A stretch of 64,000 nt of DNA, taken from positions 62,001-126,000 of the forward strand of contig CAXBLU010000012.1 of the NCBI GenBank assembly GCA_963976815.1, read 5' to 3'. The translations under genes were made by a program, and so were the position numbers. This document shows, piece after piece, positions 1-8,950 of this stretch (the stretch's first letter is position 1; each line of letters begins with the position of its first letter). This stretch comes from JAHRVQ01 sp963976815 (GTDB taxonomy: Bacteria > Pseudomonadota > Gammaproteobacteria > Pseudomonadales > Azotimanducaceae). The notes beneath the pieces were generated by a model that saw nothing but the letters and a program-made list of their open reading frames with translations, was not told the origin of the DNA and did not search any database.

Positions 1-1515
1 GTAGCGGGATACCACCGCAAGCTTATTCGAGAAGCCGCTTGCCTGGGCGAGTTTGACCACCGTTAAATTCTCAGCGTGATTACTGAGACTGACAAGAACC
101 ACCTCTCTTGATTGGATACCGGTATTAGCCCAGAAGTCATAATCGCTGGCATCTCCATGCACACAATTAACACCGTTACCCTGATGCTCGAGCACCTTGG
201 TAAAACTTTCCTCAACCCCAATCACTTTATCCTGGTGTCGCTCAGCAAAATAATTATAAGCGCCAAGCCCTACTCGCCCCATTCCGAGCACCACAATTTG
301 TGCATCCGATAGGTTGGCCGGTAACTCCTGGTTAAGTCGTTCACGACGCTCTACACGATGTAGCATCCCATGGAATCTTTTATAAATCCTATGAGCATTG
401 GCATTAAAAGGTGTCGCCAAAAAGAATGATATCGAAACCGCCACCGCTAGGGTTGTCAGCCACTCCGAGGACAACAATCCCTGAGACACTGCAATCGCGG
501 CAACAATAAGGCCAAACTCGCTATAATTAAACAGCGCGAAGCTTGCCAACAAGCTTGTCCGTGCTCGAAGGCGAAAGGCTGTGAACAATAGATAGTAGAG
601 AGCTGGTCGAATAAAGATGAGCAACCCCAATGCTACCGCCACCACAATCATCTCGCCGGAAGGTAATCCGTAATAGCCAATCTGGAGGAAGAAGCCGATC
701 AAAAAAAGATCTTTCAGGCTAATCAAGCTGTTGTACAACTCTTTAGCCCGACTAGAATTTGCTAACAGCACACCAGCTAGCAACGCGCCGAGACCACCTT
801 TTAGATGTAAAAATTCAAACAATTGGGCAGTTCCTAACGCGATTGTTATGCCAAACAACAGGACAAGCTCGCCATGACCCGCGTGCTTCAGAAGAAACAA
901 TCCGAGCGGGCGAAGCAAGGGTAAGCCGAGCAAAAACAAAGCCCCATAGCCTGGCGGAGTATCTGAGGCTAGCACCAAATAAATCACCGCTAGAATGTCT
1001 TGAATTACCAGTACGCCAATCGCCAGGGTGGCATGCATCGAAATTGTTTCACCCCGGTCTTCAAACATTTTCACGGCAAATACTGTACTGGAAAAAGACA
1101 GCGCAAATGCCAGCACCCAGGGTGCACTCGGGTTTTCCAGGTATAGGGTGGGGAAGATGAGCCCCGAGGCGATAATCACAACGGCTGTGAGGGGCACAGC
1201 GATAAAAATTTGTAAGCCGGCAACGCCCCATATTTGAGGTGCCGCTAGTTCGCGGATATTGAGTTTGAGTCCAATGGTGAATAACAACAGCAAAATACCC
1301 ATATCGGCAATTGCTGAGATAAGCCCAATATCGCCAAATCCTAGCGCATGGGAAACAAATCCCGCCAAAAGGTAACCAGGAAGCGGTGGGAAGCCGAAGC
1401 GACGAAAGAGCACGCCACACAGAAAGGCAAATAAGATGGTGATCGGTTCCAAATCAGACTTCTTTAGTATTACCAATAACCAGCATACCGAGATCAGATT
1501 CGAAAACCAAAACAT
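1..1515 (-). CDS. KefC/YbaL-type cation:proton antiporter with TrkA-N domain (3' end cut by window)
   Basis: Predicted inner-membrane monovalent cation/proton antiporter of the CPA2 family. The reading frame is open from ATG 1515 to the window edge, about 505 codons, so the C-terminus is missing. The N-terminal half is a run of hydrophobic segments (for example LPGYLLAGF near residue 45), as expected for the Na+/H+ exchanger domain. It is followed by a Rossmann nucleotide-binding domain with the glycine motif VVLGMGRVGLGAY near residue 400, typical of the TrkA-N/RCK domain that gates KefB/KefC/YbaL. A TTG at 1452 preceded by AAAGAAG is a plausible alternative start; it would put a typical EPITILFAF start at the N-terminus. 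The gene is divergent from the next gene with about 48 bp between starts. Whether it is KefC-like (glutathione-gated K+ efflux) or another CPA2 type cannot be settled without the C-terminus. Confidence 0.85.
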   Translation of the reverse strand, partial: MFWFSNLISVCWLLVILKKSDLEPITILFAFLCGVLFRRFGFPPLPGYLLAGFVSHALGFGDIGLISAIADMGILLLLFTIGLKLNIRELAAPQIWGVAGLQIFIAVPLTAVVIIASGLIFPTLYLENPSAPWVLAFALSFSSTVFAVKMFEDRGETISMHATLAIGVLVIQDILAVIYLVLASDTPPGYGALFLLGLPLLRPLGLFLLKHAGHGELVLLFGITIALGTAQLFEFLHLKGGLGALLAGVLLANSSRAKELYNSLISLKDLFLIGFFLQIGYYGLPSGEMIVVAVALGLLIFIRPALYYLLFTAFRLRARTSLLASFALFNYSEFGLIVAAIAVSQGLLSSEWLTTLAVAVSISFFLATPFNANAHRIYKRFHGMLHRVERRERLNQELPANLSDAQIVVLGMGRVGLGAYNYFAERHQDKVIGVEESFTKVLEHQGNGVNCVHGDASDYDFWANTGIQSREVVLVSLSNHAENLTVVKLAQASGFSNKLAVVSRY

Positions 1516-1563
1516 CTATACAATCAGGTAAACTCAACCGATGATCACAAGGATTCATTTTTG

Positions 1564-2085
1564 ATGCAGGCAATCCTGTTGTACTTCTGGCGGCTCTGCC
1601 TGTTGCGTGAAAGCCCTGAAAGGATCCCACCAAACGTCGGCATAGCGTTGGCTGCCACGATCTTCTATCTGCTGGTGGGGATGTTGTCTTTCAGCGTCAA
1701 CAAACCGCAACTCAGTTTCCTGACGACCGTAGGCGTCAGCTCCCTCAGCATCGTGATTGAAGGTAGCGCGCTATTCGGATTGCTCATATTTAAACAGTTT
1801 CGCAATCGGTATCTCAGTACCATCACGGCAATATTTAGTTGCAACGGCCTGTTGCTCACTCTGCTACTACCCGTAAACTTGATGCTCAAAGGTATGGAAG
1901 CAGGGTTGCTCCTCGACTTCATCAACGCTTTGTCGCTCATCAGTCTATTTTGGTGGCTAGCAATTGTTGGCTTTATTCTCAGAAAGTCCGCTCAAATCAG
2001 CCTATTCCAGGGCATCGTTTTAGCATTTGTCATTGAGTTACTCGTTGCGATCAGTATTCGCGGCCTGTTTGATCAGTTTAGTTAA
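1564..2085 (+). CDS. small integral membrane protein, unknown function
   Basis: A 173-residue protein from ATG 1564 (a TTG directly upstream is also in frame). It has about five predicted transmembrane segments: residues ~25-43, 53-72, 90-108, 121-140 and 146-170. No catalytic motif is recognisable. It sits 10 bp upstream of mpl on the same strand, so it is probably co-transcribed with it, which hints at an envelope role but proves nothing. It resembles Yip1-like small membrane proteins only in overall layout. Confidence is high that it is a gene, because the frame is intact and the hydrophobic pattern regular; function is unassigned. Confidence 0.7.
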   Translation: MQAILLYFWRLCLLRESPERIPPNVGIALAATIFYLLVGMLSFSVNKPQLSFLTTVGVSSLSIVIEGSALFGLLIFKQFRNRYLSTITAIFSCNGLLLTLLLPVNLMLKGMEAGLLLDFINALSLISLFWWLAIVGFILRKSAQISLFQGIVLAFVIELLVAISIRGLFDQFS

Positions 2086-2095
2086 GAGTATTTCT

Positions 2096-3451
2096 ATGCA
2101 TCTACACATCCTCGGAATCTGCGGCACCTTGATGGGTAGCATTGCGCTTCTGGCTCGAGAACAGGGACTCAAGGTCACGGGTAGCGACGAAAATGTCTAT
2201 CCACCGATGAGCACTCAGCTAATAGATGCTGGAGTCGACATTCGCTCGCCCTATAGTGCCGAGAATATTCCCGACGATGTCGACCTCGTGATGATAGGCA
2301 ACGCTAACCTGCCACGGGGTAATGTGGCTGTCGAATATGTGTTGGACCGCGGTATTCCCTATATTTCTGGCGCAGAATGGCTAGGTCGCTATCTATTAGA
2401 GGATAAATGGGTCATTGCTGTTTCAGGTACCCATGGCAAAACCACAACCACAAGTATGATCGCCTGGATTTTAGAGTACGCCGGAATGTCCCCTGGTTTT
2501 CTGGTTGGCGGCGTACCCGGTAATTTTGGTTGTTCTGCTCGACTAGGTGAAACGCCCTTTTTTGTGATTGAGGCAGATGAGTACGACACGTCATACTTTG
2601 ATCGACGTTCTAAATTCGTTCACTATCGCCCTCGAACCCTGATCATCAACAACCTGGAATATGATCACGCTGACATATTTCCAGACCTTGCGGCTATCCA
2701 ACAACAGTTCCACCTGCTCATGCGGACAATACCCTCGTCGGGTCTCGTGATTCACCCGGCGAAAGACCAGGCTGTATTGGACACACTCGCATTGGGGAAC
2801 TGGTCAGAAACCTTCTCCTTTGGTGATGACGCAACGTTCAGCGCCGTTAATCATACCGCCGACTGCAGCCGTTTTGATGTAATGCTGGCCGGTGAGAATG
2901 TTGCTCAGGTGAACTGGCAATTGAGCGGTCGGCATAATCAGAATAATGCCCTTGCGGCAATGGCAGCGGCACGACACGTCGGGGTAAAACCCGTCGACGC
3001 AGCTGCTGCGCTATCTAATTTTAAAGGCGTAAAGCGGCGCATGGAGCTAATTTATGAGTCACACGATCTAACGGTTTACGACGATTTTGCCCACCACCCC
3101 ACCGCCATATCTACAACGCTAGATGGTTTTAGAAACAAGGTGGGAACGGACCGGATACTCGCAATCATTGAACCCGGATCCCATACCATGCGGAAAGGCA
3201 CCCATGCCCAGACCCTTGCCGAATCAACTTCCTCCGCGGACAAAATAATTTGGTTTCAACCGCCGAATATTCAGTGGGATATGGGTCACAACATAGCCGG
3301 TGAGCAACATCAAATTGTTGTCGATCGGAGTCAACTGGTCGATATAGCCCTCCGTTGTATTAAGGAAAATGACATTCAACATGTGGTCATTATGAGTAAT
3401 GGCGGCTTTGGCGGCTTTCACCTTCAGCTAATTGAGCAATTGCCTGTATGA
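2096..3451 (+). CDS. mpl: UDP-N-acetylmuramate:L-alanyl-gamma-D-glutamyl-meso-diaminopimelate ligase
   Basis: Cytoplasmic ATP-dependent Mur ligase that reattaches the recycled murein tripeptide to UDP-MurNAc. The N-terminus MHLHILGICGTLMGSIA is the Mpl form of the Mur ligase Rossmann motif. The ATP-binding P-loop GTHGKTTT lies at residues 111-118. A central EADEYDTSYFDRRSKF segment and a DDFAHHPTAI segment near residue 340 are typical of Mpl/MurC. Length from ATG 2096 is 451 residues, close to the roughly 457 of E. coli Mpl. The start was chosen because AAGAG lies 8 bp upstream and because the family begins exactly here; in-frame codons further upstream add an unrelated hydrophobic stretch overlapping the previous gene. 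The stop overlaps the next start as ATGA, implying translational coupling. Confidence 0.95.
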   Translation: MHLHILGICGTLMGSIALLAREQGLKVTGSDENVYPPMSTQLIDAGVDIRSPYSAENIPDDVDLVMIGNANLPRGNVAVEYVLDRGIPYISGAEWLGRYLLEDKWVIAVSGTHGKTTTTSMIAWILEYAGMSPGFLVGGVPGNFGCSARLGETPFFVIEADEYDTSYFDRRSKFVHYRPRTLIINNLEYDHADIFPDLAAIQQQFHLLMRTIPSSGLVIHPAKDQAVLDTLALGNWSETFSFGDDATFSAVNHTADCSRFDVMLAGENVAQVNWQLSGRHNQNNALAAMAAARHVGVKPVDAAAALSNFKGVKRRMELIYESHDLTVYDDFAHHPTAISTTLDGFRNKVGTDRILAIIEPGSHTMRKGTHAQTLAESTSSADKIIWFQPPNIQWDMGHNIAGEQHQIVVDRSQLVDIALRCIKENDIQHVVIMSNGGFGGFHLQLIEQLPV

Positions 3452-4158
3452 AAGAAACAGAACTTTACCCGCCTATTAAGAAATTTTTCGAGGACCGCGG
3501 CTATGAAGTTCAAGGTGAAGTAAAGCATTGCGACCTGGTTGCACAGATACCGGGAGACGACCAACTAGTCATCGTCGAGCTCAAAACCAGCCCAAATTTA
3601 GGGCTGCTGGTCCAGGCTACAGAACGACAGGCAATTAGTGATTGTGTTTACGTTGCGATCCCGCAGAAAAAATATCGCCGCAGTCAGTGGCGAGGCATTC
3701 AAAGAGTCATCAAACAATTGGGCCTTGGTTTATTGGTGGTATCCAGCTCCAGAGTCGGCGACGTGGTGAACGAATATTTCCTCCCCACCCCTATGCGCAA
3801 AATTCAGTCCCGAAAAAGAAATGCGGTCAAAAAGGAAATTTCTGACCGCAACGCCAGCTACAACATCGGCGGCGCAACTCGAACCGAACTTATGACCGCT
3901 TACCGCCAAAACGCGACGCTGGTCGCGTGTTTTCTCGGACATCTGGAAGAAGCCAGCGCTGTACAAATGAGAAAGCTAGGAACACCGGAAAACACCTCCC
4001 AAATTTTGAACAGTAATCACTACGGCTGGTTCGAGCGGGTTCGCCGAGGCGTTTATTGTCTTACGGAGATCGGGCAGAAGGATCCTAAGCGGCACAAAGA
4101 GGTCTGGCACAATGCAAAACAGGTAGTCGCAACGGCAATCGATTCAGGATCGTTATAA
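3448..4158 (+). CDS. DUF2161 (COG5482) protein with PD-(D/E)XK nuclease-like fold
   Basis: A 236-residue cytoplasmic protein resembling the DUF2161 family, annotated elsewhere as putative PD-(D/E)XK-type phosphodiesterases. In the N-terminal third, D29 (in KHCDLV) followed by E44-L-K46 (in VIVELKTS) gives the D...ExK spacing of that fold. The middle is rich in Arg/Lys (IQSRKRNAVKK), which may bind nucleic acid. The C-terminal ~90 residues look like a small helical or winged-helix domain. The start ATG overlaps the mpl stop by 4 bp. Its substrate is unknown; the coupling to a peptidoglycan-recycling ligase is not explained by the predicted fold. The 3' end overlaps the convergent hydrolase gene by 6 bp. 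Confidence 0.75.
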   Translation: MKETELYPPIKKFFEDRGYEVQGEVKHCDLVAQIPGDDQLVIVELKTSPNLGLLVQATERQAISDCVYVAIPQKKYRRSQWRGIQRVIKQLGLGLLVVSSSRVGDVVNEYFLPTPMRKIQSRKRNAVKKEISDRNASYNIGGATRTELMTAYRQNATLVACFLGHLEEASAVQMRKLGTPENTSQILNSNHYGWFERVRRGVYCLTEIGQKDPKRHKEVWHNAKQVVATAIDSGSL

Positions 4159-5262
4159 AACCCGCGCCTTAACCCAATTGTCGATAAGGTCCGCTATCGA
4201 ACCACGAATCCCATCGGGTTGGATCAAATAATGGTCCCCCGCGACTATTTTGAGCTCCTTATCATCACTGGCAAGATCGTTAAAAATGTTCTCTGCATCC
4301 GACGGAAAAACCCCCGCGTCTGCGGTACTTTGAATGACCAGCGCCGGCAGCTCAATTCGCTGTAGGTGACGACCGCCGCTACAACAGGAGTACTCCACGC
4401 TCCACATCGACAACCAGGATCTCAAGCTGCTCATGTTACCAATCCCCCGCGCGTCAAAATTCGCCCGCCTGGCATCCCCCGCGTAGCACTGGCCAATCTC
4501 TCGGTCGGAAGGATCAATATCTGGGTCCATCAATCGCAGATCAGCCCAGACCCGCTGCATGGTAAAAACCCGCTCAAACACACCCTGGCTTTTTAATCGT
4601 TCTATTTCTGCCAGGACCCAGGTCGTAATCCGTTGATTGCGAGCTTTTTGCGCAGCTCGATATCGAACAATGAACTCCTGAGAGTAAGCCGGTCCATTTT
4701 TTGGGTTATACATATTCAGCGACTGGTCGATCGAAAGCGGATCTGATTCATCCGTCACCGACGGGTCCATCCAGTCAGTCAGCACTTCGGGGCGACCGCC
4801 GTGGGCGTTAAGAGAAATGTACAGATCGCCACCTAACAGCTGATCCACAGCCGCCGGGAGTTTCATACCCGCAACCGCATTGACATTGGGGTCAACGGAC
4901 TGGGAATGATAGGCCGCCATCAGGGAGCCGCCGCCAGAGTTGCCGAGTAGCACAACGGTCTCCACACCGGCAATTTCCTTTAACCATCGGACACCAGCAT
5001 CAATATCAATCAGCGCATGCTCCAGTAGAAACCAGGCCTCATTACCTCGATACCGGGTATTCCAGCCTAGAAATCCAAAGCCCCGATCCGCTAACAATTC
5101 GCCAAGATAGTGCTCTGAAAAGTCGACATTGTAGTGGGTCGCAATAAAGGCCACTTTTGCACCCCCAGTTGGGTACACATACAGACCCTGGCAAGGGTTA
5201 AAGCCAACTGGATTGGCCTTCGCTGTAGCCGACTGCAACGATACGAACTGTTTTTCAATCAT
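4153..5262 (-). CDS. alpha/beta hydrolase
   Basis: A 369-residue predicted soluble hydrolase. The nucleophile elbow GNSGGGS puts the catalytic serine at about residue 109. A late strand LVIQSTADAGVF followed by DAENIF gives the expected acid region, and AGDHYLI near the C-terminus supplies the histidine. No signal peptide is visible. ATG 5262 is preferred, with GATAGG-like purines upstream; a TTG at 5304 would add 14 unremarkable residues. The gene is convergent with the DUF2161 gene, overlapping it by 6 bp, and divergent from argS with about 140 bp between them, so it is probably transcribed alone. The substrate (ester, amide or lactone) cannot be told from sequence. Confidence 0.8.
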   Translation of the reverse strand: MIEKQFVSLQSATAKANPVGFNPCQGLYVYPTGGAKVAFIATHYNVDFSEHYLGELLADRGFGFLGWNTRYRGNEAWFLLEHALIDIDAGVRWLKEIAGVETVVLLGNSGGGSLMAAYHSQSVDPNVNAVAGMKLPAAVDQLLGGDLYISLNAHGGRPEVLTDWMDPSVTDESDPLSIDQSLNMYNPKNGPAYSQEFIVRYRAAQKARNQRITTWVLAEIERLKSQGVFERVFTMQRVWADLRLMDPDIDPSDREIGQCYAGDARRANFDARGIGNMSSLRSWLSMWSVEYSCCSGGRHLQRIELPALVIQSTADAGVFPSDAENIFNDLASDDKELKIVAGDHYLIQPDGIRGSIADLIDNWVKARVL

Positions 5263-5405
5263 CCTGCTGTGCCTATCTTGGTATGCTTCGCTAGCCCCAA
5301 CCAAATCACATTTCTAGCAGCCAAAGCAATATCCTAGTGGCGTATGGGAAGTGCGACAAAAACGCTTTTCAGCTACACTAGCAAACTTTTTCGGGTCCAC
5401 ACGCA

Positions 5406-7127
5406 ATGAATCTCAAACAGTATCTGGATGACACAATAAGTGCTGCGCTGACAAAGCTCGGCGCTGCGGGAAGCCCGGCTGTTGTCAAACAAGCTCAAAA
5501 GCCCGAGTTTGGTCACTACCAGGCAAATGGTGTCATGGGCGCTGCAAAAATAATCAAAACCAACCCCCGAGACCTGGCTGAAAAACTCATTTCCGAGCTG
5601 GATTTAAAGGGCGTGGAAAAGCTGGAAATCGCCGGCCCGGGCTTTATCAACATTCACCTTGATCCAAAACTCCTGGAGAGCGAACTCCTCGCTAGCCGGA
5701 ATGACCTTCGAATCGGCATCAACGTCAAACCCAAACAGACCATTGTTATAGATTACTCGGCACCAAACCTTGCCAAGGAAATGCATATTGGCCACCTCCG
5801 TAGCACTGCCATTGGCGACACCGCGGTCAGAATACTCGAGTTCTTTGGTCACAACGTTATTCGCGCCAATCACGTTGGTGACTGGGGGGCACAATTTGGT
5901 AGTCTGCTCGCCTATCTCGACCAGCGAAAAGCTGCCGGTGCTGAAGCCTCGACTGAACTCAAGGATTTAGAAGTGTTCTACCAGGCGGCAAACAGTCAGT
6001 TCAAATCCGATGAAGCGTTTGCCAAGATCGCCAGAGAATATGTCGTCCGATTACAAGGTGGTGATGAAGCCTGTCTTGAACTATGGCGAACCTTTATTGA
6101 AGAGTCAGCAACCCACTGCCAGGCGGTTTACGACAAGCTGAATATCACGCTAACCAGACAAGATATCCAGGCGGAAAGTCAGTACAACGAGGATCTGCCT
6201 ATTGTGGTTTCTGAGTTAGAAGCCAAAGGGCTAATTGAAGAGTCCGACGGTGCAAAATGTGTATTCCTGGATGAATTCAAAGGTAAAGACGATAAACCGC
6301 TACCTGCCATTATCCAAAAGTCCGACGGTGGATACCCTTACATGGCAACAGATGTTGCCGCGGTTCGTCATCGTACCGTTAACCTAAAAGCAGACGCCGC
6401 TTATTACTTTATTGATGCCAGACAGAAGTTGCATATCGCCCAATTGTTTGCCGTTGCAAAAGCAGGCGGCTATTTGCAGGAGCAGTCTTTCCGTCATCTG
6501 CCCTTCGGCGTCATCTTAAAATCCGACGGCACACCTTTTAAAACCAGAGATGGCGGCGCAGTAAAACTTATCGACGTCATTGACGAAGCCGTCGAGCGAG
6601 CCTATCAATTGGTCAGCGAGAAGAACCCGACATTGCCGGAAACCGATCGTCGTGATGTTGCAAGAGTTGTCGGTGTCGGCGCAATAAAGTACGCGGAATT
6701 ATCCAAAAACCGCACCACCAACTACATTTTTGACTGGGATACCATGCTGTCCTTTGAGGGCAATACGGCACCTTATCTCCAGTACGCTTACACAAGAATT
6801 CGCAGTGTATTCCGTAAATCCAATATTGTACCTAGTAGCCTTACCGGCAACTTGTCGTTACAGGAACCGGCGGAGATCGCCCTGGGATTAAAGCTACTTC
6901 AGTTAGAAGAGGCCCTTGACGCCGTTATCGAAGACTTCCAGGCCAACATTTTGTGTAACTACCTGTTTGAATTAGCCGGGCTGTTTATGAGTTTTTATGA
7001 ACAGTGCCCAATATTGCAATCCGAAACGGAGGTGAGGGATAGTCGACTCCTGCTTTCTGAAATGACCGCCACAACCTTACAACAGGGCTTGTCCCTGCTC
7101 GGTATCGAAACCGTAGAACAGATGTAA
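5406..7127 (+). CDS. argS: arginyl-tRNA synthetase
   Basis: Class I aminoacyl-tRNA synthetase charging tRNA-Arg in the cytoplasm. It is 573 residues long, against 577 in E. coli. The N-terminal Add1 domain (~1-110) is followed by the catalytic core, with SAPNLAKEMHIGHLRS containing HIGH at residues 127-130. A FKTRDGGAVKL segment replaces a canonical KMSK loop, as in many ArgRS. The anticodon-binding DALR-type domain is visible from INLF-region equivalents such as LQYAYTRIRSVFRK to the end (CPIL motif near residue 535). The stop overlaps the folA start by 1 bp (TAATG). That pairing with folA suggests a two-gene operon. Confidence 0.97.
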   Translation: MNLKQYLDDTISAALTKLGAAGSPAVVKQAQKPEFGHYQANGVMGAAKIIKTNPRDLAEKLISELDLKGVEKLEIAGPGFINIHLDPKLLESELLASRNDLRIGINVKPKQTIVIDYSAPNLAKEMHIGHLRSTAIGDTAVRILEFFGHNVIRANHVGDWGAQFGSLLAYLDQRKAAGAEASTELKDLEVFYQAANSQFKSDEAFAKIAREYVVRLQGGDEACLELWRTFIEESATHCQAVYDKLNITLTRQDIQAESQYNEDLPIVVSELEAKGLIEESDGAKCVFLDEFKGKDDKPLPAIIQKSDGGYPYMATDVAAVRHRTVNLKADAAYYFIDARQKLHIAQLFAVAKAGGYLQEQSFRHLPFGVILKSDGTPFKTRDGGAVKLIDVIDEAVERAYQLVSEKNPTLPETDRRDVARVVGVGAIKYAELSKNRTTNYIFDWDTMLSFEGNTAPYLQYAYTRIRSVFRKSNIVPSSLTGNLSLQEPAEIALGLKLLQLEEALDAVIEDFQANILCNYLFELAGLFMSFYEQCPILQSETEVRDSRLLLSEMTATTLQQGLSLLGIETVEQM

Positions 7128-7603
7128 TGAAGATTCAGCTAATTGCCGCTCGAGCCAGAAACAACGTTATTGGCGCAGGCCTGGACATTCCCTGGAAAGC
7201 CAAAGGTGAGCAGAAAATTTTCCGCGATATCACCATGGGTGGCGTGCTGATTATGGGTCGAAAAACCTATGAGTCGATTGGCAAACCCTTACCGGGGCGA
7301 GTCACGCTTATTGTGACTCGCAATGCCGATTATCAAGCTGACGGTTGTCTGGTAGCAGCAAATCTCGCCGTGGCATTGGAGAAAGCTGAACTGGAAAACA
7401 AGCCGACCTTTATTGCCGGAGGTGGAGATCTGTATGCCCAGGCGCTTCATCTTGCTGACGAACTACACCTCACAACCATCGAGGTTGAGCCCAAGGGAGA
7501 CGTTTTCTTCCCCGAGATTAACCTGGCGGACTATGAAATTCTTCTCGAGCAACATTTTGAAACCAACCTGGAATACACTTACCAGCATCTTAAGCGACGA
7601 TAG
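7127..7603 (+). CDS. folA: dihydrofolate reductase
   Basis: NADPH-dependent reduction of dihydrofolate to tetrahydrofolate, 158 residues as expected. Visible family features are the opening IQLIAARARNNVIG, the substrate-loop IPWKAKGEQKIFRD, the NADPH-binding IMGRKTYESIGKPLPGR, and FIAGGGDLY near residue 100. The catalytic acid aligned to E. coli Asp27 is a Glu here (GEQKIF), as in several Gram-positive and plasmid enzymes, so activity is expected. It overlaps argS by one base and lacks its own promoter space, so it is probably co-transcribed. The 3' end is convergent with the S8 peptidase gene, 15 bp away. Confidence 0.95.
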   Translation: MKIQLIAARARNNVIGAGLDIPWKAKGEQKIFRDITMGGVLIMGRKTYESIGKPLPGRVTLIVTRNADYQADGCLVAANLAVALEKAELENKPTFIAGGGDLYAQALHLADELHLTTIEVEPKGDVFFPEINLADYEILLEQHFETNLEYTYQHLKRR

Positions 7604-7618
7604 ACGGTTATGTTGGTC

Positions 7619-8950
7619 TTAGCGATCCGCTGTCCCATTTGATACCACAGCACTACCGGCACACATGTTTTTTCTTCTACCGCTGACGACCTGACAAATG
7701 TCAACCAGAGGCACCTCATTGATCCGTGCCTGGGCGGTGCGATGTAGAATTGAAGTGAATTTAGACGTCGTGAGATTGGCGTCCTGCTCCTTCATCAAAG
7801 CCGCAATACCGGTCACAAATGCCGTTGACATTGAGCTTCCGGAACGAAATGCATAGGTTGCACCTGGCGTAGTCGTCAACACTTCTGTGCCCGGAGCCAG
7901 AACGCCGTCCTTCGGCATCCATCTTTGATCGAATTGAAAGGCTGAACTCACGGCAATTACACCTGGCATCGAAGCAGGAAAGGAATTATCCGGGTTGCTG
8001 TGATCCACCGCCGCTATGACAATAATGCCCCTATTCACCGCCGCATCAATCAAACGTTCAAGCAACGGATCCTGGGGGCCAGCAAGACTTAAGTTCAGTA
8101 CGTCTGGTCCCTGTCGCAGTACTTCGGCCAACGCCTTCATTAGTGAAAAACTATCGCAGGAAGACTTTCTAGTCTGATTATTTTGCGCGCAGGCTTTGAA
8201 AATCATCAACTTTGAATCCGGTGCGACACCGACCACACCCAATTCATTGTTAGCAGTTGATGCGATCACCCCGGCTACGGTTGTGCCATGCTCGTCATTA
8301 TCAAAGTCAGACTGGTCGTGGCCGACAAAATTCTTGGCGTAAATAATGTGATCCACTAATTCCGGATGATCTCTATCAACCCCCGTATCAACAACACCAA
8401 CTACAACATCTTTCCCGGTCGCAAGATCATGAACCTGTTCAAGCTCTTGATTAGGCACGACATTCTGCAAGTGAAAATAGGGGTCGTTATAGGTCAGCAG
8501 TTCGTACGTGCGAACCGGCTGGACCGATTCAATACGAGTATCTCCCTGGAGCGCAGCTAGCACTTCTTCAATCTGACGATCGTTATTGAACTCAGCAACA
8601 ATCGCCTCAACCCCCAGGGCTTTTACCGACCATTGAGCAACTTTCTTTAATTTGTGTAGGCGAATTATGTGGGTAATTAAAATTTCTGACTCCCGCGCAC
8701 TCAGCTCAGGGTTTGCTTCAGGGGCTCCTGATTTGGAGACAGCAACCTGAGAGACATCGACCTTAGAGACATCGACCTGAGAGGCATCGACTTTAGAGGC
8801 AGGGGTTTTAGAGATATAGGATTCTGAAATTGTGAAGAGTACCTGGTGTCGAAAGACCTCATCCATGGAATCTGGTCCAGGTCTCGAGACGCAGCTGGAG
8901 AGCAGCAGCACCAACAAAAATGTGAGGAAATTAATCGAGAACCGCTGCAT
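7619..8950 (-). CDS. S8 (subtilisin-family) serine peptidase lipoprotein
   Basis: A 443-residue envelope peptidase. A lipoprotein signal ends at LLLSSC (Cys20). It is followed by a linker with five degenerate pentapeptide repeats (residues 52-76) and a propeptide-like segment (~88-147). The catalytic domain has Asp188 (VVDTGVDRDHPE), His221 (DEHGTTVAGVIA) and Ser373 (GSSMSTAFVTG). The oxyanion-hole asparagine, normally in AAGN, is Asp315 here (AAVDHSN), an unusual change that one active family member, PC2, also carries. Its start overlaps the 3' end of the anti-sigma gene by 20 bp, and the ECF sigma gene precedes that, so all three form one operon. An obvious inference is regulated proteolysis linked to the sigma factor, but no substrate is shown by the sequence. 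Confidence 0.9.
   Translation of the reverse strand: MQRFSINFLTFLLVLLLSSCVSRPGPDSMDEVFRHQVLFTISESYISKTPASKVDASQVDVSKVDVSQVAVSKSGAPEANPELSARESEILITHIIRLHKLKKVAQWSVKALGVEAIVAEFNNDRQIEEVLAALQGDTRIESVQPVRTYELLTYNDPYFHLQNVVPNQELEQVHDLATGKDVVVGVVDTGVDRDHPELVDHIIYAKNFVGHDQSDFDNDEHGTTVAGVIASTANNELGVVGVAPDSKLMIFKACAQNNQTRKSSCDSFSLMKALAEVLRQGPDVLNLSLAGPQDPLLERLIDAAVNRGIIVIAAVDHSNPDNSFPASMPGVIAVSSAFQFDQRWMPKDGVLAPGTEVLTTTPGATYAFRSGSSMSTAFVTGIAALMKEQDANLTTSKFTSILHRTAQARINEVPLVDICQVVSGRRKNMCAGSAVVSNGTADR
8723..8797 (-). repeat. 15-bp tandem repeat (x5) inside the S8 peptidase gene
   Basis: Five degenerate in-frame 15-bp units encode the pentapeptides SKVDA, SQVDV, SKVDV, SQVAV and SKSGA in the linker between the lipid anchor and the propeptide-like region. 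Copy number can change without shifting the frame, so linker length may vary between strains. Confidence 0.85.

Noticed and set aside
2027..2095. Upstream extension of mpl
   Set aside because: It overlaps the preceding membrane-protein gene and the Mpl family starts at the ATG at 2096.
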